A stretch of DNA of 64,000 nt from Mycobacterium pseudokansasii (lineage in GTDB: Bacteria; Actinomycetota; Actinomycetes; Mycobacteriales; Mycobacteriaceae). This document shows, in pieces, positions 52,455 to 62,637 of the stretch. The stretch lies in the NCBI RefSeq assembly GCF_900566075.1, contig NZ_UPHU01000001.1, forward strand, positions 2,108,001 to 2,172,000, in the 5' to 3' direction. The translations under genes were made by a program, and so were the position numbers. The notes under the pieces are model-generated. The model was not told the origin of the DNA. It was given only the letters and a program-made list of their open reading frames with translations, and made no database searches. Position 1 is the first letter of the stretch, and each line of letters opens with the position of its first letter.

Positions 52455-53690
52455 GTGACCGAGAGCCCTTACCTCGTCGGATTGCGACTGGCCGGCAAGA
52501 AGGTGGTCGTGGTCGGCGGGGGCAGTGTCGCCCAACGCCGGCTACCCCTTCTCATCTCAAGCGGCGCAGACGTGCACGTGATCTCCCGTAGCGCCACCCG
52601 CGCCGTCGAGGCGATGGAAGGCATCACGTTGTCGCTGCGCGAATACCGCGACGGGGACCTCGAAGAGGCCTGGTACGCGATCGCGGCCACCGACGACGCG
52701 GAGGTGAATGCGAGCGTCGTCGCCGAGGCCGATCGCCGGCAGATCTTCTGCGTCCGCGCCGACATCGCCGTCGAAGGAAGTGCAGTCACCCCGGCGACAT
52801 TCAGCTATGCAGGGCTGTCGGTGGGCGTGCTGGCCGGCGGCGAGCACCGCCGTTCGGCTGCCATCCGGTCTGCGATCCGCGAGGCGTTGCAGACGGGGCT
52901 GATCACCCCCGAAGGCCCCGAAAGCCCCGTCGGCTCCGACGTTGTCCGCGGTGGGGTAGCGCTGGTCGGTGGCGGACCCGGGGACCCCGAATTGATCACC
53001 GTCCGCGGCCGTCGGCTGCTTGCCCAGGCCGATGTCGTGATCGCCGACCGCCTGGCGCCACCGGAGTTGCTCGCCGAGCTTCCCCCGCATGTGGAAGTCA
53101 TCGACGCCGCCAAGATCCCGTATGGCCGGGCCATGGCCCAGGACGCAATCCACGCCGCCATGATCGAACGGGCCAAGTCCGGGAGTTTTGTCGTACGTCT
53201 CAAGGGCGGCGACCCCTTCGTGTTCGCCCGCGGCTATGAGGAAGTACTGGCATGCGCCGAGGCAGGCATTCCGGTGACCGTGGTGCCCGGTGTGACGAGT
53301 GCCATAGCAGTTCCTGCTTCCGCGGGCGTTCCGGTCACGCATCGGGCCACAAATCACGAGTTTGTCGTGGTCAGCGGCCATCTTCCGCCCGGTCATCCCG
53401 AATCGTTAGTGAATTGGGATGCTTTGGCAGCACTGTCCGGCACCATTGTTTTGCTGATGGCGGTGGAACGCATCGAACTTTTCGTCGAAGCACTGCTAAA
53501 AGGCGGCCGACCTGCGGAAACGCCGGTGCTGGTGGTTCAGCACGGAACGACGCCGGCTCAGCACACGTTGCGGGCTACCCTCGCCGACACGCCGGAAAAG
53601 GTCCGCGCAGAGGGGATCCGACCTCCCGCGATCGTCGTCATCGGGGCTGTTGCAGGCCTCGGCGGCGTTCGGGGTTTAAACAATTCTTAA
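52455..53690 (+). CDS. cysG: Siroheme synthase CysG (precorrin-2 dehydrogenase / uroporphyrinogen-III methyltransferase)
   Basis: A 411-residue fusion. The N-terminal part (about 1-150) is an NAD-dependent dehydrogenase/ferrochelatase domain (LAGKKVVVVGGGSVAQRRLPLL, then IAATDDAEVNASVVAEA). The C-terminal part (about 165-405) is the SAM-dependent uroporphyrinogen-III methyltransferase with GGGPGDPELITVRGRRLL, VRLKGGDPFVFARGYEE and the VPGVTSAIAVPASAGVPVTHR block. Products are siroheme for sulfite/nitrite reductase and precorrin-2 for cobalamin. It is somewhat shorter than the E. coli enzyme. GTG at 52455 fits a leaderless start. efpA begins 22 bp after the stop. It is the orthologue of Rv2847c. 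Confidence 0.94.
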   Translation: MTESPYLVGLRLAGKKVVVVGGGSVAQRRLPLLISSGADVHVISRSATRAVEAMEGITLSLREYRDGDLEEAWYAIAATDDAEVNASVVAEADRRQIFCVRADIAVEGSAVTPATFSYAGLSVGVLAGGEHRRSAAIRSAIREALQTGLITPEGPESPVGSDVVRGGVALVGGGPGDPELITVRGRRLLAQADVVIADRLAPPELLAELPPHVEVIDAAKIPYGRAMAQDAIHAAMIERAKSGSFVVRLKGGDPFVFARGYEEVLACAEAGIPVTVVPGVTSAIAVPASAGVPVTHRATNHEFVVVSGHLPPGHPESLVNWDALAALSGTIVLLMAVERIELFVEALLKGGRPAETPVLVVQHGTTPAQHTLRATLADTPEKVRAEGIRPPAIVVIGAVAGLGGVRGLNNS

Positions 53691-53712
53691 GATTACTGTA
53701 AGGTAACCCGTT

Positions 53713-55305
53713 ATGACGGCTCTCAACGACACAGAGCGGGCTGCCCACAATTGGACGTCCGGACGGCAGGAGCGTCCGGCGTCGGCTCGCCCGGCGCGCT
53801 CGGCGGAGACCGCCTCGCAGCGCATCACCAGGTATTACCCGACCTGGCTGCCCTCCCGTCGCTTCATCGCCGCAGTCATCGCGATCGGTGGAATGCAGCT
53901 CTTGGCGACCATGGACAGCACCGTCGCCATCGTCGCGCTTCCTAAGATCCAGAACGAACTCAGCCTGTCCGACGCCGGTCGCAGCTGGGTGATCACCGCC
54001 TACGTGCTGACCTTCGGCGGGCTGATGCTGCTCGGTGGGCGTCTCGGCGACACCATCGGGCGCAAACGGACCTTCATCGTCGGCGTCGCGCTGTTCACCA
54101 TCTCCTCGGTGCTGTGCGCGGTCGCCTGGGACGAGGCCACGATGGTCATCGCGCGACTGTCCCAGGGCGTCGGGTCTGCCATCGCCTCGCCGACCGGTCT
54201 GGCGCTGGTGGCTACCACGTTCCCGAAGGGGCCGGCCCGTAACGCCGCCACGGCGGTGTTCGCTGCGATGACGGCGATCGGTTCGGTGATGGGCCTGGTG
54301 GTCGGCGGAGCGCTGACCGAGGTCTCGTGGCGGCTGGCGTTCCTGGTGAACGTGCCGATCGGACTGGTGATGATCTACCTGGCCCGCACCGCGCTGCGGG
54401 AAACCAATCGTGAGCGGATGAAGCTCGACGCGGCCGGCGCCATGCTGGCCACGCTGGCCTGCACCGCTGCCGTCTTCGCCTTCTCGATGGGGCCGGAAAA
54501 GGGCTGGATCTCGGTGACCACCATCGGTTCGGGCGCGGTCGCTCTGGCTGCCGCACTCGCGTTCATCGTGGTGGAGCGCACCGCCGAAAACCCGGTCGTG
54601 CCGTTCCACCTGTTCCGCGACCGCAACCGGCTGGTCACCTTTATTGCGATCTTCCTGGCCGGCGGTGTCATGTTCACGCTGACGGTGTGCATCGGCCTGT
54701 ACGTGCAGGACATCTTGGGTTACAGCGCGCTGCGCGCCGGTGTCGGCTTCATCCCGTTCGTCATCGCGATGGGTATCGGCCTGGGCATTTCCTCGCAATT
54801 GGTGTCGCGGTTTTCGCCCCGGGTGCTGACGATCGCCGGGGGATACCTGCTGGTTCTGGCCATGCTGTACGGCTGGTTGTTCATGCACCGCGGCGTGGCC
54901 TACTTCCCGAACCTGGTAGTGCCCATCGTCGTGGGTGGGGTCGGCATCGGGATGGCGGTTGTGCCGCTGACCCTGTCGGCGATCGCCGGCGTGGGTTTCG
55001 ACCAGATCGGCCCGGTGTCGGCGATGACGCTGATGCTGCAGAGCCTGGGCGGGCCGCTGGTGTTGGCCGTGGTTCAGGCCGTGATCACCTCGCGCACGCT
55101 GTACCTCGGTGGTACCACCGGTCCGGTGAAGTTCATGAACGACGGCCAACTGGCCGCGCTCGACCATGGCTATACCTATGGCCTGTTGTGGATCGCCGGA
55201 GCGGCCGTCATCGTCGGCGGGGCTGCGGTGTTGATCGGCTACACCCCGGCGCAGGTCGCCCACGCGCAGGAGGTCAAGGAAGCCATGGACGCCGGAGAGC
55301 TGTAA
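53713..55305 (+). CDS. efpA: MFS drug-efflux transporter EfpA
   Basis: A 530-residue inner-membrane transporter of the DHA2 (14-helix) family, QacA-like. It expels drugs and probably lipids using the proton gradient. The cytosolic N-terminus of about 55 residues (QERPASARPARSAETASQRITRYYPTWLP) is typical of mycobacterial EfpA. Motif D1, MDSTVAIVALPKIQ, is in the first helix; motif A, GGRLGDTIGRKRTF, is between helices 2 and 3; and motif C, GSVMGLVVGGALTEV, is in helix 5. ATG at 53713 follows GTAAGGTAAC. The 22-bp gap from cysG suggests partial read-through. It is the orthologue of Rv2846c. The leader is unusually AT-rich (TTTAAACAATTCTTAAG), which may contain its own regulation. Confidence 0.95.
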   Translation: MTALNDTERAAHNWTSGRQERPASARPARSAETASQRITRYYPTWLPSRRFIAAVIAIGGMQLLATMDSTVAIVALPKIQNELSLSDAGRSWVITAYVLTFGGLMLLGGRLGDTIGRKRTFIVGVALFTISSVLCAVAWDEATMVIARLSQGVGSAIASPTGLALVATTFPKGPARNAATAVFAAMTAIGSVMGLVVGGALTEVSWRLAFLVNVPIGLVMIYLARTALRETNRERMKLDAAGAMLATLACTAAVFAFSMGPEKGWISVTTIGSGAVALAAALAFIVVERTAENPVVPFHLFRDRNRLVTFIAIFLAGGVMFTLTVCIGLYVQDILGYSALRAGVGFIPFVIAMGIGLGISSQLVSRFSPRVLTIAGGYLLVLAMLYGWLFMHRGVAYFPNLVVPIVVGGVGIGMAVVPLTLSAIAGVGFDQIGPVSAMTLMLQSLGGPLVLAVVQAVITSRTLYLGGTTGPVKFMNDGQLAALDHGYTYGLLWIAGAAVIVGGAAVLIGYTPAQVAHAQEVKEAMDAGEL

Positions 55306-55317
55306 CTCTTCCGGGTG

Positions 55318-56613
55318 TCAGCGCAGCGGCCACACAAGTTGGCGAACATAGCCGTCGGGTTGGTCATCGTCGATGCCGTACTCGGCGGGCCAGCGGTCGG
55401 CGGGTAGGTACAGCGTGCCGAACAGCGCATCAACGAGAGGGAATTCCGCGGCGTAGTTGGAGTTGTACGCCTGGGGCTGGCGTGCGTGGTGCCAGTGGTG
55501 GAACTGCGGAGTGGCAATCAGCCAGCGCAGCGGCCCGCAGGTCAGCCTTAAGTTGGCATGGATGAAGATGTCCTGAAACGTCAGCAGGATGACGATCGCG
55601 CCGAGGCTGACCCGACCGAAGCCCAGCGCGTACAGCGGCACCACCGCGGCCGAGCGGATGGCTATCTGGTCGAGGGGATGCATGTGACCGGCGGCAAGCC
55701 AGTCCATCTCACGGACACTGTGGTGCACGCGGTGGAATCGCCACAGCACCGGAACCTCGTGCATGGCGCGATGCCCCGCGTAGCCACCCACCGCGGTAAT
55801 CCCCAGGGCCGCAACGATCTGCACCCAACCCGGAGTCGCGACGACCGCGCTGCGAAAGGCGGCCGGTACCAGGGCCTGTAGGACGGTGCCGACCACCGCC
55901 ACTGCGCCGACGAGACCGACCTTGCGCGCGGCCCCATTGACCAGATAGTGCACCACATCGGTGCGCCATCCTTGGCGCACCACGTGGAGCGGGCGAAGTG
56001 CGAACAGCCGCTCGAGCGGGATGAAGATAATCGCCAGGATCGCCAGCTTGACCGCCATGTCACCGCGCACGCTCAATGCGACCAGCACCAGCGTCGAGGT
56101 GACCAGCATCAAGGCAATGCCGCCGGGACTGACCCCGCGTGACGCACCGGCCGCAGTGGCTCCGGCCGACGGGGGAGTGGTTGTGCCCACGACGGGGGCC
56201 GGGCGGTCGGCGACGGCTAACGGCGGCCCGAGTCTGGCCAGCCTGCCCCACCCAGCCAGGACGCCGGCCGACACGATGACCGCGGGAACTCCGATGATGG
56301 GTCGGACGGTGGCGACCGCTATCGCGGTGATCAGGATCGCCGACTGAAGGGCCATGCCGGTCACCTTCAGCACTCGCGCGCCCTGCAGCAGCCGGATCGC
56401 GTGCCAGCCGGCCATGGCCGCCGCGGCGAGGAGCACAACCGCGAGCACCGTAGTGCCGCGGTCAAGCCGCTCCTGCCCGCGTGTGCCGACGAACGCTGCG
56501 CCGCCAGCGAGCCCGATCAGTTCGGCCGAGTACAAAATCCCCAGTGCCGTCACCACCGGCCCGTCCCGATACTCGGATTCAGCCTTGGTCAGCGCCGTAT
56601 TCATGCGCGACAA
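55318..56613 (-). CDS. Sterol desaturase / fatty-acid hydroxylase family membrane protein
   Basis: A 431-residue integral membrane di-iron protein. Three or four helices precede a Pro/Ala-rich loop (about 125-165), then the catalytic half. His motifs appear in order: GHRAMHE (HxxxH), RFHRVHHSV (HxxHH) and TPQFHHWHH (HxxHH), with an extra His in FIHANLR. This is the pattern of the fatty-acid hydroxylase superfamily, which hydroxylates or desaturates sterols, carotenoids or fatty acids. The N-terminal hydrophobic extension of about 230 residues is longer than in minimal members. It is convergent with efpA with a 12-bp gap. ATG at 56613 or the ATG three codons later is the start. The substrate is unknown. 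Confidence 0.86.
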   Translation of the reverse strand: MSRMNTALTKAESEYRDGPVVTALGILYSAELIGLAGGAAFVGTRGQERLDRGTTVLAVVLLAAAAMAGWHAIRLLQGARVLKVTGMALQSAILITAIAVATVRPIIGVPAVIVSAGVLAGWGRLARLGPPLAVADRPAPVVGTTTPPSAGATAAGASRGVSPGGIALMLVTSTLVLVALSVRGDMAVKLAILAIIFIPLERLFALRPLHVVRQGWRTDVVHYLVNGAARKVGLVGAVAVVGTVLQALVPAAFRSAVVATPGWVQIVAALGITAVGGYAGHRAMHEVPVLWRFHRVHHSVREMDWLAAGHMHPLDQIAIRSAAVVPLYALGFGRVSLGAIVILLTFQDIFIHANLRLTCGPLRWLIATPQFHHWHHARQPQAYNSNYAAEFPLVDALFGTLYLPADRWPAEYGIDDDQPDGYVRQLVWPLR

Positions 56614-56837
56614 GGTAGTTCATCCAGTTAAGGAACACCTGAATTTCGTCATTGCAACGATGCCGCCACCGTGCCGAGGTTGCCGCGAGCAAAGTTGGGG
56701 AAGCAGGATCGCTGGATTGTGATCGGTTGTCAGCAACGCATTCTGATATGACCTAGATCACCATACAATTGCTGTCTTAGCGTGCGCGTGACGACGGGTC
56801 TGTGCGCCTGATGACCAGGATGCAGAGGTGGCCTGTG

Positions 56838-58799
56838 ATGTCGTTTGTGATTGCGGCTCCAGAGGCGCTGGCGGCGGCGGCTTCGGACCTGTCGGGTATT
56901 GGTGGGGCGATCAATGCGGCCAACGCGGCGGCGGCTGGCCAGACGCTGGGAATTCTGGCGGCCGGCGCCGACGAGGTGTCGGCGGCTGTTGCGGCCCTGT
57001 TCGGCGCGTATGCCCAGCAATATCAGGCGCTGAGCGCCCAGGCGACAAATTTTCATGACCAATTTCTGCAGGCCTTGAGCGCTGGTGGGCTCTCATATGT
57101 CGCCGCCGAGGCCGCCAATGCTCAGCAAGCTTTACTCACTGTGGTCAATGCGCCCACCCAGACTTTGTTGGGGCGGCCGTTGATTGGTGACGGCACCGCC
57201 GGGGCGCCGGGGCAGCCGGGTGGAGCTGGCGGTTTGTTGTGGGGCAGTGGCGGTGCCGGTGGTGCGGGTGTGTCGGGCCAGGCCGGCGGCCGGGGTGGGG
57301 ACGCGGGGTTATGGGGCAGCGGTGGCGTTGGGGGCGCCGGCGGTAGCAGCGCGGCCGGTGGGGCGGGCGGGGCTGGCGGATGGTTGTACGGCAACGGCGG
57401 GGCCGGCGGCATCGGTGGGTCTGGCGCTGTCGGAGGCGACGGTGGGCGGGCGTTGTTCGTGGGCAATGGCGGTGTCGGTGGGCAGGGTGGGGTTGGTGTG
57501 GCGGGCGTTAACGGCGGCATCGGGGGTGCCGGCGGTATCGGTGGCAACGCCGGTCTGATCGGCGATGGTGGGGCGGGCGGCCAGGGTGGCGTCGGTGCGG
57601 CCGGGCTCAACGCGGTCAACCCCACGCCCGGACCCGCGGCCAAAGCAGGGCTGACGCCAGCCGATGTATTCGGACCTGATATCCAAACCGGCCAGGCCGG
57701 TGGCACCGGCTTCCCCGGCACGGCAGCAACGCCGACCGGCGGTTCCGGCGGCAACGGCGCCAGCGCCACCAGCAACTCTGACTTGACCGGGAAGGCCTTC
57801 GGCGGCGCCGGCGGAGACGCGGGTATCGCGGCTGCCGGCGGGGCTGGCGGCAGCGGCGGCAACGGCGGCAACGCCACAATCCAAGGTGGCGACGGCAACG
57901 TCTCCGCCACGGGCGGCCAGGGTGGTGCCGGCAGCAACGGCGTGGCGCCCGGCAGCGCCGGCGGCAGCGGCGGCAACGGCGGATCGGCCACCCTGTTTGG
58001 CGGCAAAATCCCGACCGGTTTTGCCGGCAGCGGCGCCGGCGGTAACGGCGGCGACGGGGCCAGCAGCGCGTTGTCCGGCGGTGCCGGCGCCTCTGGGGGG
58101 ACCGGCGGCGCTGGCGGCGCCGGCGGCCTGCTGTACGGCAATGGCGGTGCCGGTGGCGCCGGCGGCGTGGGTGGCATCGGCGGCGCGGGCGCTCCGGGCG
58201 GGGCCGGCGGCTCCGGCGGTGACTCGGCCACCGCGTTGGCTCAGTTCCGCAGTGATCTGTTCTCCCTCACAGGCGGAGTAGGCGGCGACGGTGGTGATGG
58301 CGCCAGTGCGCTTGGTGTCGGCGGTCTCGGTGGCACCGGGGGTATGGGCGGTAATGGCGGCGCCGCCTCGCCGCTATTCGGCAACGGAGGTGCCGGCGGG
58401 AACGCCGGTGTTGGCGGCGCCGGGGGTGCGGGTGGTGCCGGCGGGGCCGGCGGCGACGGCGGGGTCGGCGGCGGCACACGAGCCGTCAGCAGCTTCCCCG
58501 GTGGTTTCGGCAGCGGCGGTGGCGGCGGTGCCGGTGGCGATGGCGGCGGTGGCGGTGACGGCGGAGCGGGTGGAGCCGGTGGACCCCTTGGTGGCGTGGG
58601 CGGCCGCGCCGGGTTCGTGCTGGGTCTACCCGGTGCCGACGGCTCTGCTGGTGTCGGCGGTCCGGGCGGGACAGGCGGGGCGGGTGGCGCCGCCGGCACC
58701 GGGGGCCAGGGTGGCCAAGGGCTGGGTGGTGGCTTAAACGGTGGTGTCGGCTCGGACGGGATCGCGGGCACCGACGGACAAGCCGGCCCGAACGGCTAA
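56838..58799 (+). CDS. PE_PGRS family protein
   Basis: A 653-residue surface protein from [20 protein letters not shown]; an upstream in-frame ATG adds 12 Arg/Met residues without support. The PE domain (about 1-95) has Pro-Glu at positions 8-9. The GRPLIGDG linker motif follows at about residue 115, and then about 530 residues of Gly-Gly-Ala/Gly-x-Gly repeats. A non-repetitive insertion, [29 protein letters not shown], breaks the array around residues 255-285. The tail ends [10 protein letters not shown]. Unlike the PE_PGRS at 39582, it has the standard Glu. It lies between the desaturase-family gene and proS, a position where I do not recall a PE_PGRS in M. tuberculosis, so it may be a lineage-specific insertion. 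Confidence 0.93.
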   Translation: MSFVIAAPEALAAAASDLSGIGGAINAANAAAAGQTLGILAAGADEVSAAVAALFGAYAQQYQALSAQATNFHDQFLQALSAGGLSYVAAEAANAQQALLTVVNAPTQTLLGRPLIGDGTAGAPGQPGGAGGLLWGSGGAGGAGVSGQAGGRGGDAGLWGSGGVGGAGGSSAAGGAGGAGGWLYGNGGAGGIGGSGAVGGDGGRALFVGNGGVGGQGGVGVAGVNGGIGGAGGIGGNAGLIGDGGAGGQGGVGAAGLNAVNPTPGPAAKAGLTPADVFGPDIQTGQAGGTGFPGTAATPTGGSGGNGASATSNSDLTGKAFGGAGGDAGIAAAGGAGGSGGNGGNATIQGGDGNVSATGGQGGAGSNGVAPGSAGGSGGNGGSATLFGGKIPTGFAGSGAGGNGGDGASSALSGGAGASGGTGGAGGAGGLLYGNGGAGGAGGVGGIGGAGAPGGAGGSGGDSATALAQFRSDLFSLTGGVGGDGGDGASALGVGGLGGTGGMGGNGGAASPLFGNGGAGGNAGVGGAGGAGGAGGAGGDGGVGGGTRAVSSFPGGFGSGGGGGAGGDGGGGGDGGAGGAGGPLGGVGGRAGFVLGLPGADGSAGVGGPGGTGGAGGAAGTGGQGGQGLGGGLNGGVGSDGIAGTDGQAGPNG

Positions 58800-59103
58800 C
58801 CGGCCACGTCCAGCGCCGTCGGTGTGGCTGTTACCTGCAGACGAAACGAGCTGTGGCACACGGTAATCCCGACGCACTGGCGAGCCGTGGCACAACGCGG
58901 ATGCACCGTCGGTGTACGCATCCCGGCCCGTGGCATCCGATGAGCCGTCTGGCAGTCACCGCGCGGTATGCGCGGCGAGGCAAACAACACTTGTGTACGG
59001 CAACCGCGCGGGTCTGGCCGCCATGGCAGTCACTAGGTTTGATTGCCGGGCTCCTCACCGGGCCGCGCCGGCCCGAATCGTCGCCCGGCTAGGCTTGCCG
59101 CCT
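58800..59103. other. Intergenic region upstream of proS
   Basis: About 300 bp with no supported gene. Two short similar segments (around 58850 CTGTGGCACACGG and 58885 CCGTGGCACAACG) are the only internal repetition noticed. A candidate -10 box for proS is at the right end. The proS frame is open upstream to 58912, but that part lacks family similarity. Confidence 0.4.
59090..59095 (+). promoter_or_regulatory. Candidate -10 box for proS
   Basis: TAGGCT lies eight bases before the proS GTG, which would place transcription at or one or two bases before the start codon. No clear -35 is seen. Confidence 0.3.
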
Positions 59104-60852
59104 GTGATTACCCGGATGTCCCAGCTGTTCCTGCGCACCCTGCGTGACGACCCTGCCGACGCCGAAGTGCCCAGCCACAAACTGCTGATCAGGGCCGGAT
59201 ACGTCCGGCCCGTCGCGCCGGGACTCTACAGCTGGTTACCGCTGGGCCTAAAAGTCCTGCGCAACATCGAGCGGGTGGTCCGCGAAGAGATGAACGCCAT
59301 CGGGGGGCAAGAGATCTTGTTTCCCGCGCTGCTGCCACGAGCGCCCTACGAGACCACGAACCGGTGGACCGAATACGGCGACAGTGTTTTCCGCCTGCAG
59401 GACCGCCGCGGCAATGACTACCTGCTCGGGCCGACACACGAGGAGCTGTTCACCCTGACCGTGAAGGGCGAATACAACTCTTACAAAGACTTTCCGCTGG
59501 TCCTGTATCAAATCCAGAACAAATACCGCGACGAAGCCCGCCCGCGCGCCGGCATCCTGCGGGTCCGGGAGTTTGTGATGAAAGACTCCTACTCCTTCGA
59601 CATCGACAGCGCCGGCCTCAAGGCCGCCTACCACGCACACCGGGAGGCCTATCAGCGCATCTTCGAACGTTTAAGGGTGCGCTACGTCATCGTCTCGGCG
59701 GTCTCCGGCGCCATGGGCGGCAGCGCCTCCGAAGAGTTCCTGGCCGAAAGCCCGGTCGGGGAGGACACGTTCGTACGGTGCCCGGAGTCGGGTTATGCCG
59801 CCAACGTCGAAGCCGTCATCACCGCGCGCCCGGAGAACCGACCGATCGACGGGCTGCCCGAAGCGGTGGTCCACGACACCGGCGACACCCCGACCATCGC
59901 CACGCTGGTCGCCTGGGCCAACCAGGCCGACCTGGGCCGCACGGTGACCGCCGCGGACACCCTGAAGAACGTCCTGGTCAAAGTCCGCCAACCCGGCAAG
60001 GACTGGGAGTTGCTGGCCATCGGAGTGCCCGGCGACCGCGACGTCGACGACAAGAGGTTGAGCGCGGCCCTGGAACCAGCCGAATACGTCTTGCTCGACG
60101 ACGACGAGTTCGCCAGATACCCGTTCCTAGCCAAGGGTTACATCGGACCAAAAGCCTTGCGCGCCAACAATGTTCGCTACCTGGTTGACCCGCGTGTAGT
60201 CGACGGCAGCAGTTGGATCACCGGAGCGGACGAACCAGGCCGGCATGTCGTCGGCCTGGTTGCGGGTCGTGATTTCACCGCCGACGGCACCATCGAGGCC
60301 GCCGAGGTGCGGGAAGGTGATCCCTCTCCGGACGGTGCCGGCTCCTTGGTCATGGCGCGTGGCATCGAGATCGGCCACATCTTCCAGCTCGGCCGTAAGT
60401 ACACCGATGCCTTCAGCGCCGACGTGCTCGGTGAGGACGGCAAGCCGATACGGCTGACCATGGGTTCCTATGGCATCGGGGTGTCGCGGCTGGTCGCCGT
60501 CGTCGCCGAACAACATCACGACGAGCTGGGCTTGCGCTGGCCACCCGCGATCGCGCCGTTCGATGTTCACCTGGTGATCGCCAACAAGGACGCGGAGGCG
60601 CGCACCGGCGCCGTCGCGCTGGCCGCCGAACTGGATCAACTGGGGATCGGGGTGCTGCTCGACGACCGTCAAGCCTCGCCCGGCGTCAAGTTCAAGGACG
60701 CCGAACTGCTGGGAATGCCCTGGATCGTCGTGGTGGGGCGCGGCTGGGCGGACGGCGTGGTCGAGCTGCGGGACCGGTTCACCGGTCAGACCCGCGAGCT
60801 AGCCGCCGGCGCCTCGCTGGCTACCGATATCGCGGCCGCCGTCAGCGGTTAG
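59104..60852 (+). CDS. proS: Prolyl-tRNA synthetase ProS
   Basis: ProS charges tRNA-Pro with proline. From GTG 59104 ([21 protein letters not shown]) it has 582 residues, as in Rv2845c. Class II motifs are present: motif 1 around [28 protein letters not shown]; motif 2 as [27 protein letters not shown]; and motif 3 as [18 protein letters not shown]. Between motifs 2 and 3 is the editing (INS) insertion of bacterial-type ProS, with [15 protein letters not shown] and [15 protein letters not shown]. The C-terminal anticodon-binding domain includes [14 protein letters not shown] and [23 protein letters not shown]. The stop abuts that of the convergent Rv2844-like gene with no gap. Confidence 0.97.
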   Translation: MITRMSQLFLRTLRDDPADAEVPSHKLLIRAGYVRPVAPGLYSWLPLGLKVLRNIERVVREEMNAIGGQEILFPALLPRAPYETTNRWTEYGDSVFRLQDRRGNDYLLGPTHEELFTLTVKGEYNSYKDFPLVLYQIQNKYRDEARPRAGILRVREFVMKDSYSFDIDSAGLKAAYHAHREAYQRIFERLRVRYVIVSAVSGAMGGSASEEFLAESPVGEDTFVRCPESGYAANVEAVITARPENRPIDGLPEAVVHDTGDTPTIATLVAWANQADLGRTVTAADTLKNVLVKVRQPGKDWELLAIGVPGDRDVDDKRLSAALEPAEYVLLDDDEFARYPFLAKGYIGPKALRANNVRYLVDPRVVDGSSWITGADEPGRHVVGLVAGRDFTADGTIEAAEVREGDPSPDGAGSLVMARGIEIGHIFQLGRKYTDAFSADVLGEDGKPIRLTMGSYGIGVSRLVAVVAEQHHDELGLRWPPAIAPFDVHLVIANKDAEARTGAVALAAELDQLGIGVLLDDRQASPGVKFKDAELLGMPWIVVVGRGWADGVVELRDRFTGQTRELAAGASLATDIAAAVSG

Positions 60853-61341
60853 CTATTCGTTGCCGCCCGGGAACGAAGCGGTGATCGGCCAGGCTCCCAG
60901 CACCTTGTTCCACCGGGCGGCCATCACCGCGCTCTGGGTCAAAGCCGTCGACGCGAACGCCCGGTCATCGGCCGTTTCGGCATGCTCGACGACGGCACGC
61001 CACGCCGTCGCGCCGTCGTTCTCCATCCGCGCGGCCAGCCGAGCCGCATCGGCTGCGCTGCCCACGTCACTGGGCAACTGGTAGCCCCCGGCAGCTACCG
61101 GGGCGGTGACCTTACGCGCGGCCAGCATCGCTATGACGTCGTCACGACGTTGGCGATGTTGGTTCAGCGCCTCCACCACCAAGTCGTTGACGCTGGGCGG
61201 CGACAGCGCCGACACAATGCCATACCCGTAGATGGTTGCGTGTTCGACGGCCAGGGCGTCGCTCAGCGCCGCGGTGTCGGCATCTTTGCCGGCGGGCGAC
61301 CGCTTGGGGCTGGCCCCGAAGCTGGGCTCGGACGAGGTCAT
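60853..61341 (-). CDS. Ferritin-like-fold protein (Rv2844-like, DUF4439 type)
   Basis: A 162-residue, mostly helical protein. Segments ALAVEHATIYGYGIVSAL, VVEALNQHRQRRDDVIAML and AAWRAVVEHAETADDRAFA-like helices carry Glu-x-x-His/Tyr patterns of a ferritin-like four-helix bundle, although a complete di-iron set is not obvious. There is no signal peptide. ATG at 61341 overlaps the stop of the lipoprotein gene by 4 bp (ATGA), so the two are expressed together. From memory it is the orthologue of Rv2844. Its role is unknown. Confidence 0.82.
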   Translation of the reverse strand: MTSSEPSFGASPKRSPAGKDADTAALSDALAVEHATIYGYGIVSALSPPSVNDLVVEALNQHRQRRDDVIAMLAARKVTAPVAAGGYQLPSDVGSAADAARLAARMENDGATAWRAVVEHAETADDRAFASTALTQSAVMAARWNKVLGAWPITASFPGGNE

Positions 61342-61874
61342 ATGGAGGGGCCCCCGGGCATCAGCGCAACCGTGTAGGACGCCGTGCAGGAAGCGGCGAT
61401 GGAGGCGAGCAGACCAGCGCGGTAGCCCGATACCCTGGCCACCAGGCGACTGGCATCCTCGGCCGATTTGCGCAGCGAATCCACCACGTCGGACACCGGC
61501 GGTGGCGGTGGCGGTGGTTCCGTGCCAGTCGGGCTGGGGCTGGCGCTCGAGCTACTCGTTTCGCTGGTCGCGGATACCAGCTTGCCCGCGGCGCGAGCAA
61601 TCTCGGTGGCGAGGGCGCGGGCATGCGCGCCGCGTTGGCTGGCCACCACCGTCAGCGCGGCAGCGATCTGCGGCGGATTGCCGATTGCCGCCGCGGCGGC
61701 CGACGCCAGCGCGCTGTCGCGGCGGGCCTGCTCCAAGGGCACCAGGAGCTCATCGACCGCGGGCGGTGTGGGGGTGGACTCGCCGCAGGCGGACACGGCC
61801 ACTGCGAGTGCAGCGAGAGCGGCACCGCCGGCGAGCACACCCCGCCTGTTGACGACGGGCACTGCTCTGGGCAC
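61338..61874 (-). CDS. Twin-arginine-type lipoprotein (Rv2843-like)
   Basis: A 178-residue predicted lipoprotein. The signal has NRRGVLAGG (twin Arg), a hydrophobic stretch and a lipobox VSAC with Cys at residue 30; after cleavage it would be anchored to the outer face of the inner membrane. The mature part has helical segments ([23 protein letters not shown]) and a Ser/Pro-rich linker ([20 protein letters not shown]), then a second helical part. It resembles a ferritin-like (DUF4439) bundle split by the linker. GTG at 61874 is the likely start; GTG at 61862 is an alternative. It is coupled to the Rv2844-like gene and divergent from rimP. Confidence 0.84.
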   Translation of the reverse strand: MPRAVPVVNRRGVLAGGAALAALAVAVSACGESTPTPPAVDELLVPLEQARRDSALASAAAAAIGNPPQIAAALTVVASQRGAHARALATEIARAAGKLVSATSETSSSSASPSPTGTEPPPPPPPVSDVVDSLRKSAEDASRLVARVSGYRAGLLASIAASCTASYTVALMPGGPSI

Positions 61875-62103
61875 AGCAACATCCTGCCATCACCCACGAG
61901 CTGGGCACGACAAGGGACGATCACGATCCGGGGAGGTGAAACCTCGACGACCTGATCACGGCGGTATTGGCGATTCCTGGCGTATCGTTGGTAGCTGGTT
62001 CCCTTGTGGATCGCCGACGATTGGGCGCCGGCGGGCCGGGGCGAAACCGCTCTGGCAGCGAAATCCGCCAGATGACCGGACAACTCAAGATGAGGAGCTC
62101 GCC

Positions 62104-62637
62104 GTGACCACCGGGCTACCTTCGCAGACGCAGGTGATCGAGCTACTCGGTGGGGTATTTGCGTGCGCCGGCTACGAGATCGAAGACGTGGTCATCGACA
62201 CCCGCGCCCACCCACCGCGGATCACGGTGGTCGCCGACGGCGACACCGCGCTCGACCTGGACACCGTCGCCGCCCTGTCGCGCTCCGCTTCGGCTTTGCT
62301 GGACGGCTTGGACACCATCCGCGACAGGTACATCCTCGAAGTCAGCTCGCCCGGCGTCGAACGCCCGCTGACCAGCGAAAAGCACTTCCGCCGTGCCCGC
62401 GGTCGCAAGGTCGAACTCACATTGTCCGACGGATCCCGGCTGACCGGCCGGGTCGGAGAGCTGACCGGCGACACCGTGGCGCTGGTGGTCTGGCAGGGTC
62501 GGGACTGGGCGGTGCGCCAGATTCCGCTCGCGCAGGTCCTGAAAGCTGTTGTCCAAGTGGAGTTTTCACTGCCAGCCCGAGCCGAGATCGAATTGGCGAC
62601 GGCGGGTGGCGCCGCTGGTACGGAGGCCGAATCATGA
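62104..62637 (+). CDS. rimP: Ribosome maturation factor RimP
   Basis: RimP helps 30S subunit assembly by supporting S12 and central-domain folding. It has 177 residues from GTG 62104 ([19 protein letters not shown]). [25 protein letters not shown], a [15 protein letters not shown] helix, and [32 protein letters not shown] are the family signature; a C-terminal SH3-like half follows. The stop overlaps the nusA start by 4 bp (ATGA), the conserved rimP-nusA arrangement. A longer frame upstream overlaps the divergent lipoprotein gene and is not used. It is the orthologue of Rv2842c. Confidence 0.95.
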   Translation: MTTGLPSQTQVIELLGGVFACAGYEIEDVVIDTRAHPPRITVVADGDTALDLDTVAALSRSASALLDGLDTIRDRYILEVSSPGVERPLTSEKHFRRARGRKVELTLSDGSRLTGRVGELTGDTVALVVWQGRDWAVRQIPLAQVLKAVVQVEFSLPARAEIELATAGGAAGTEAES

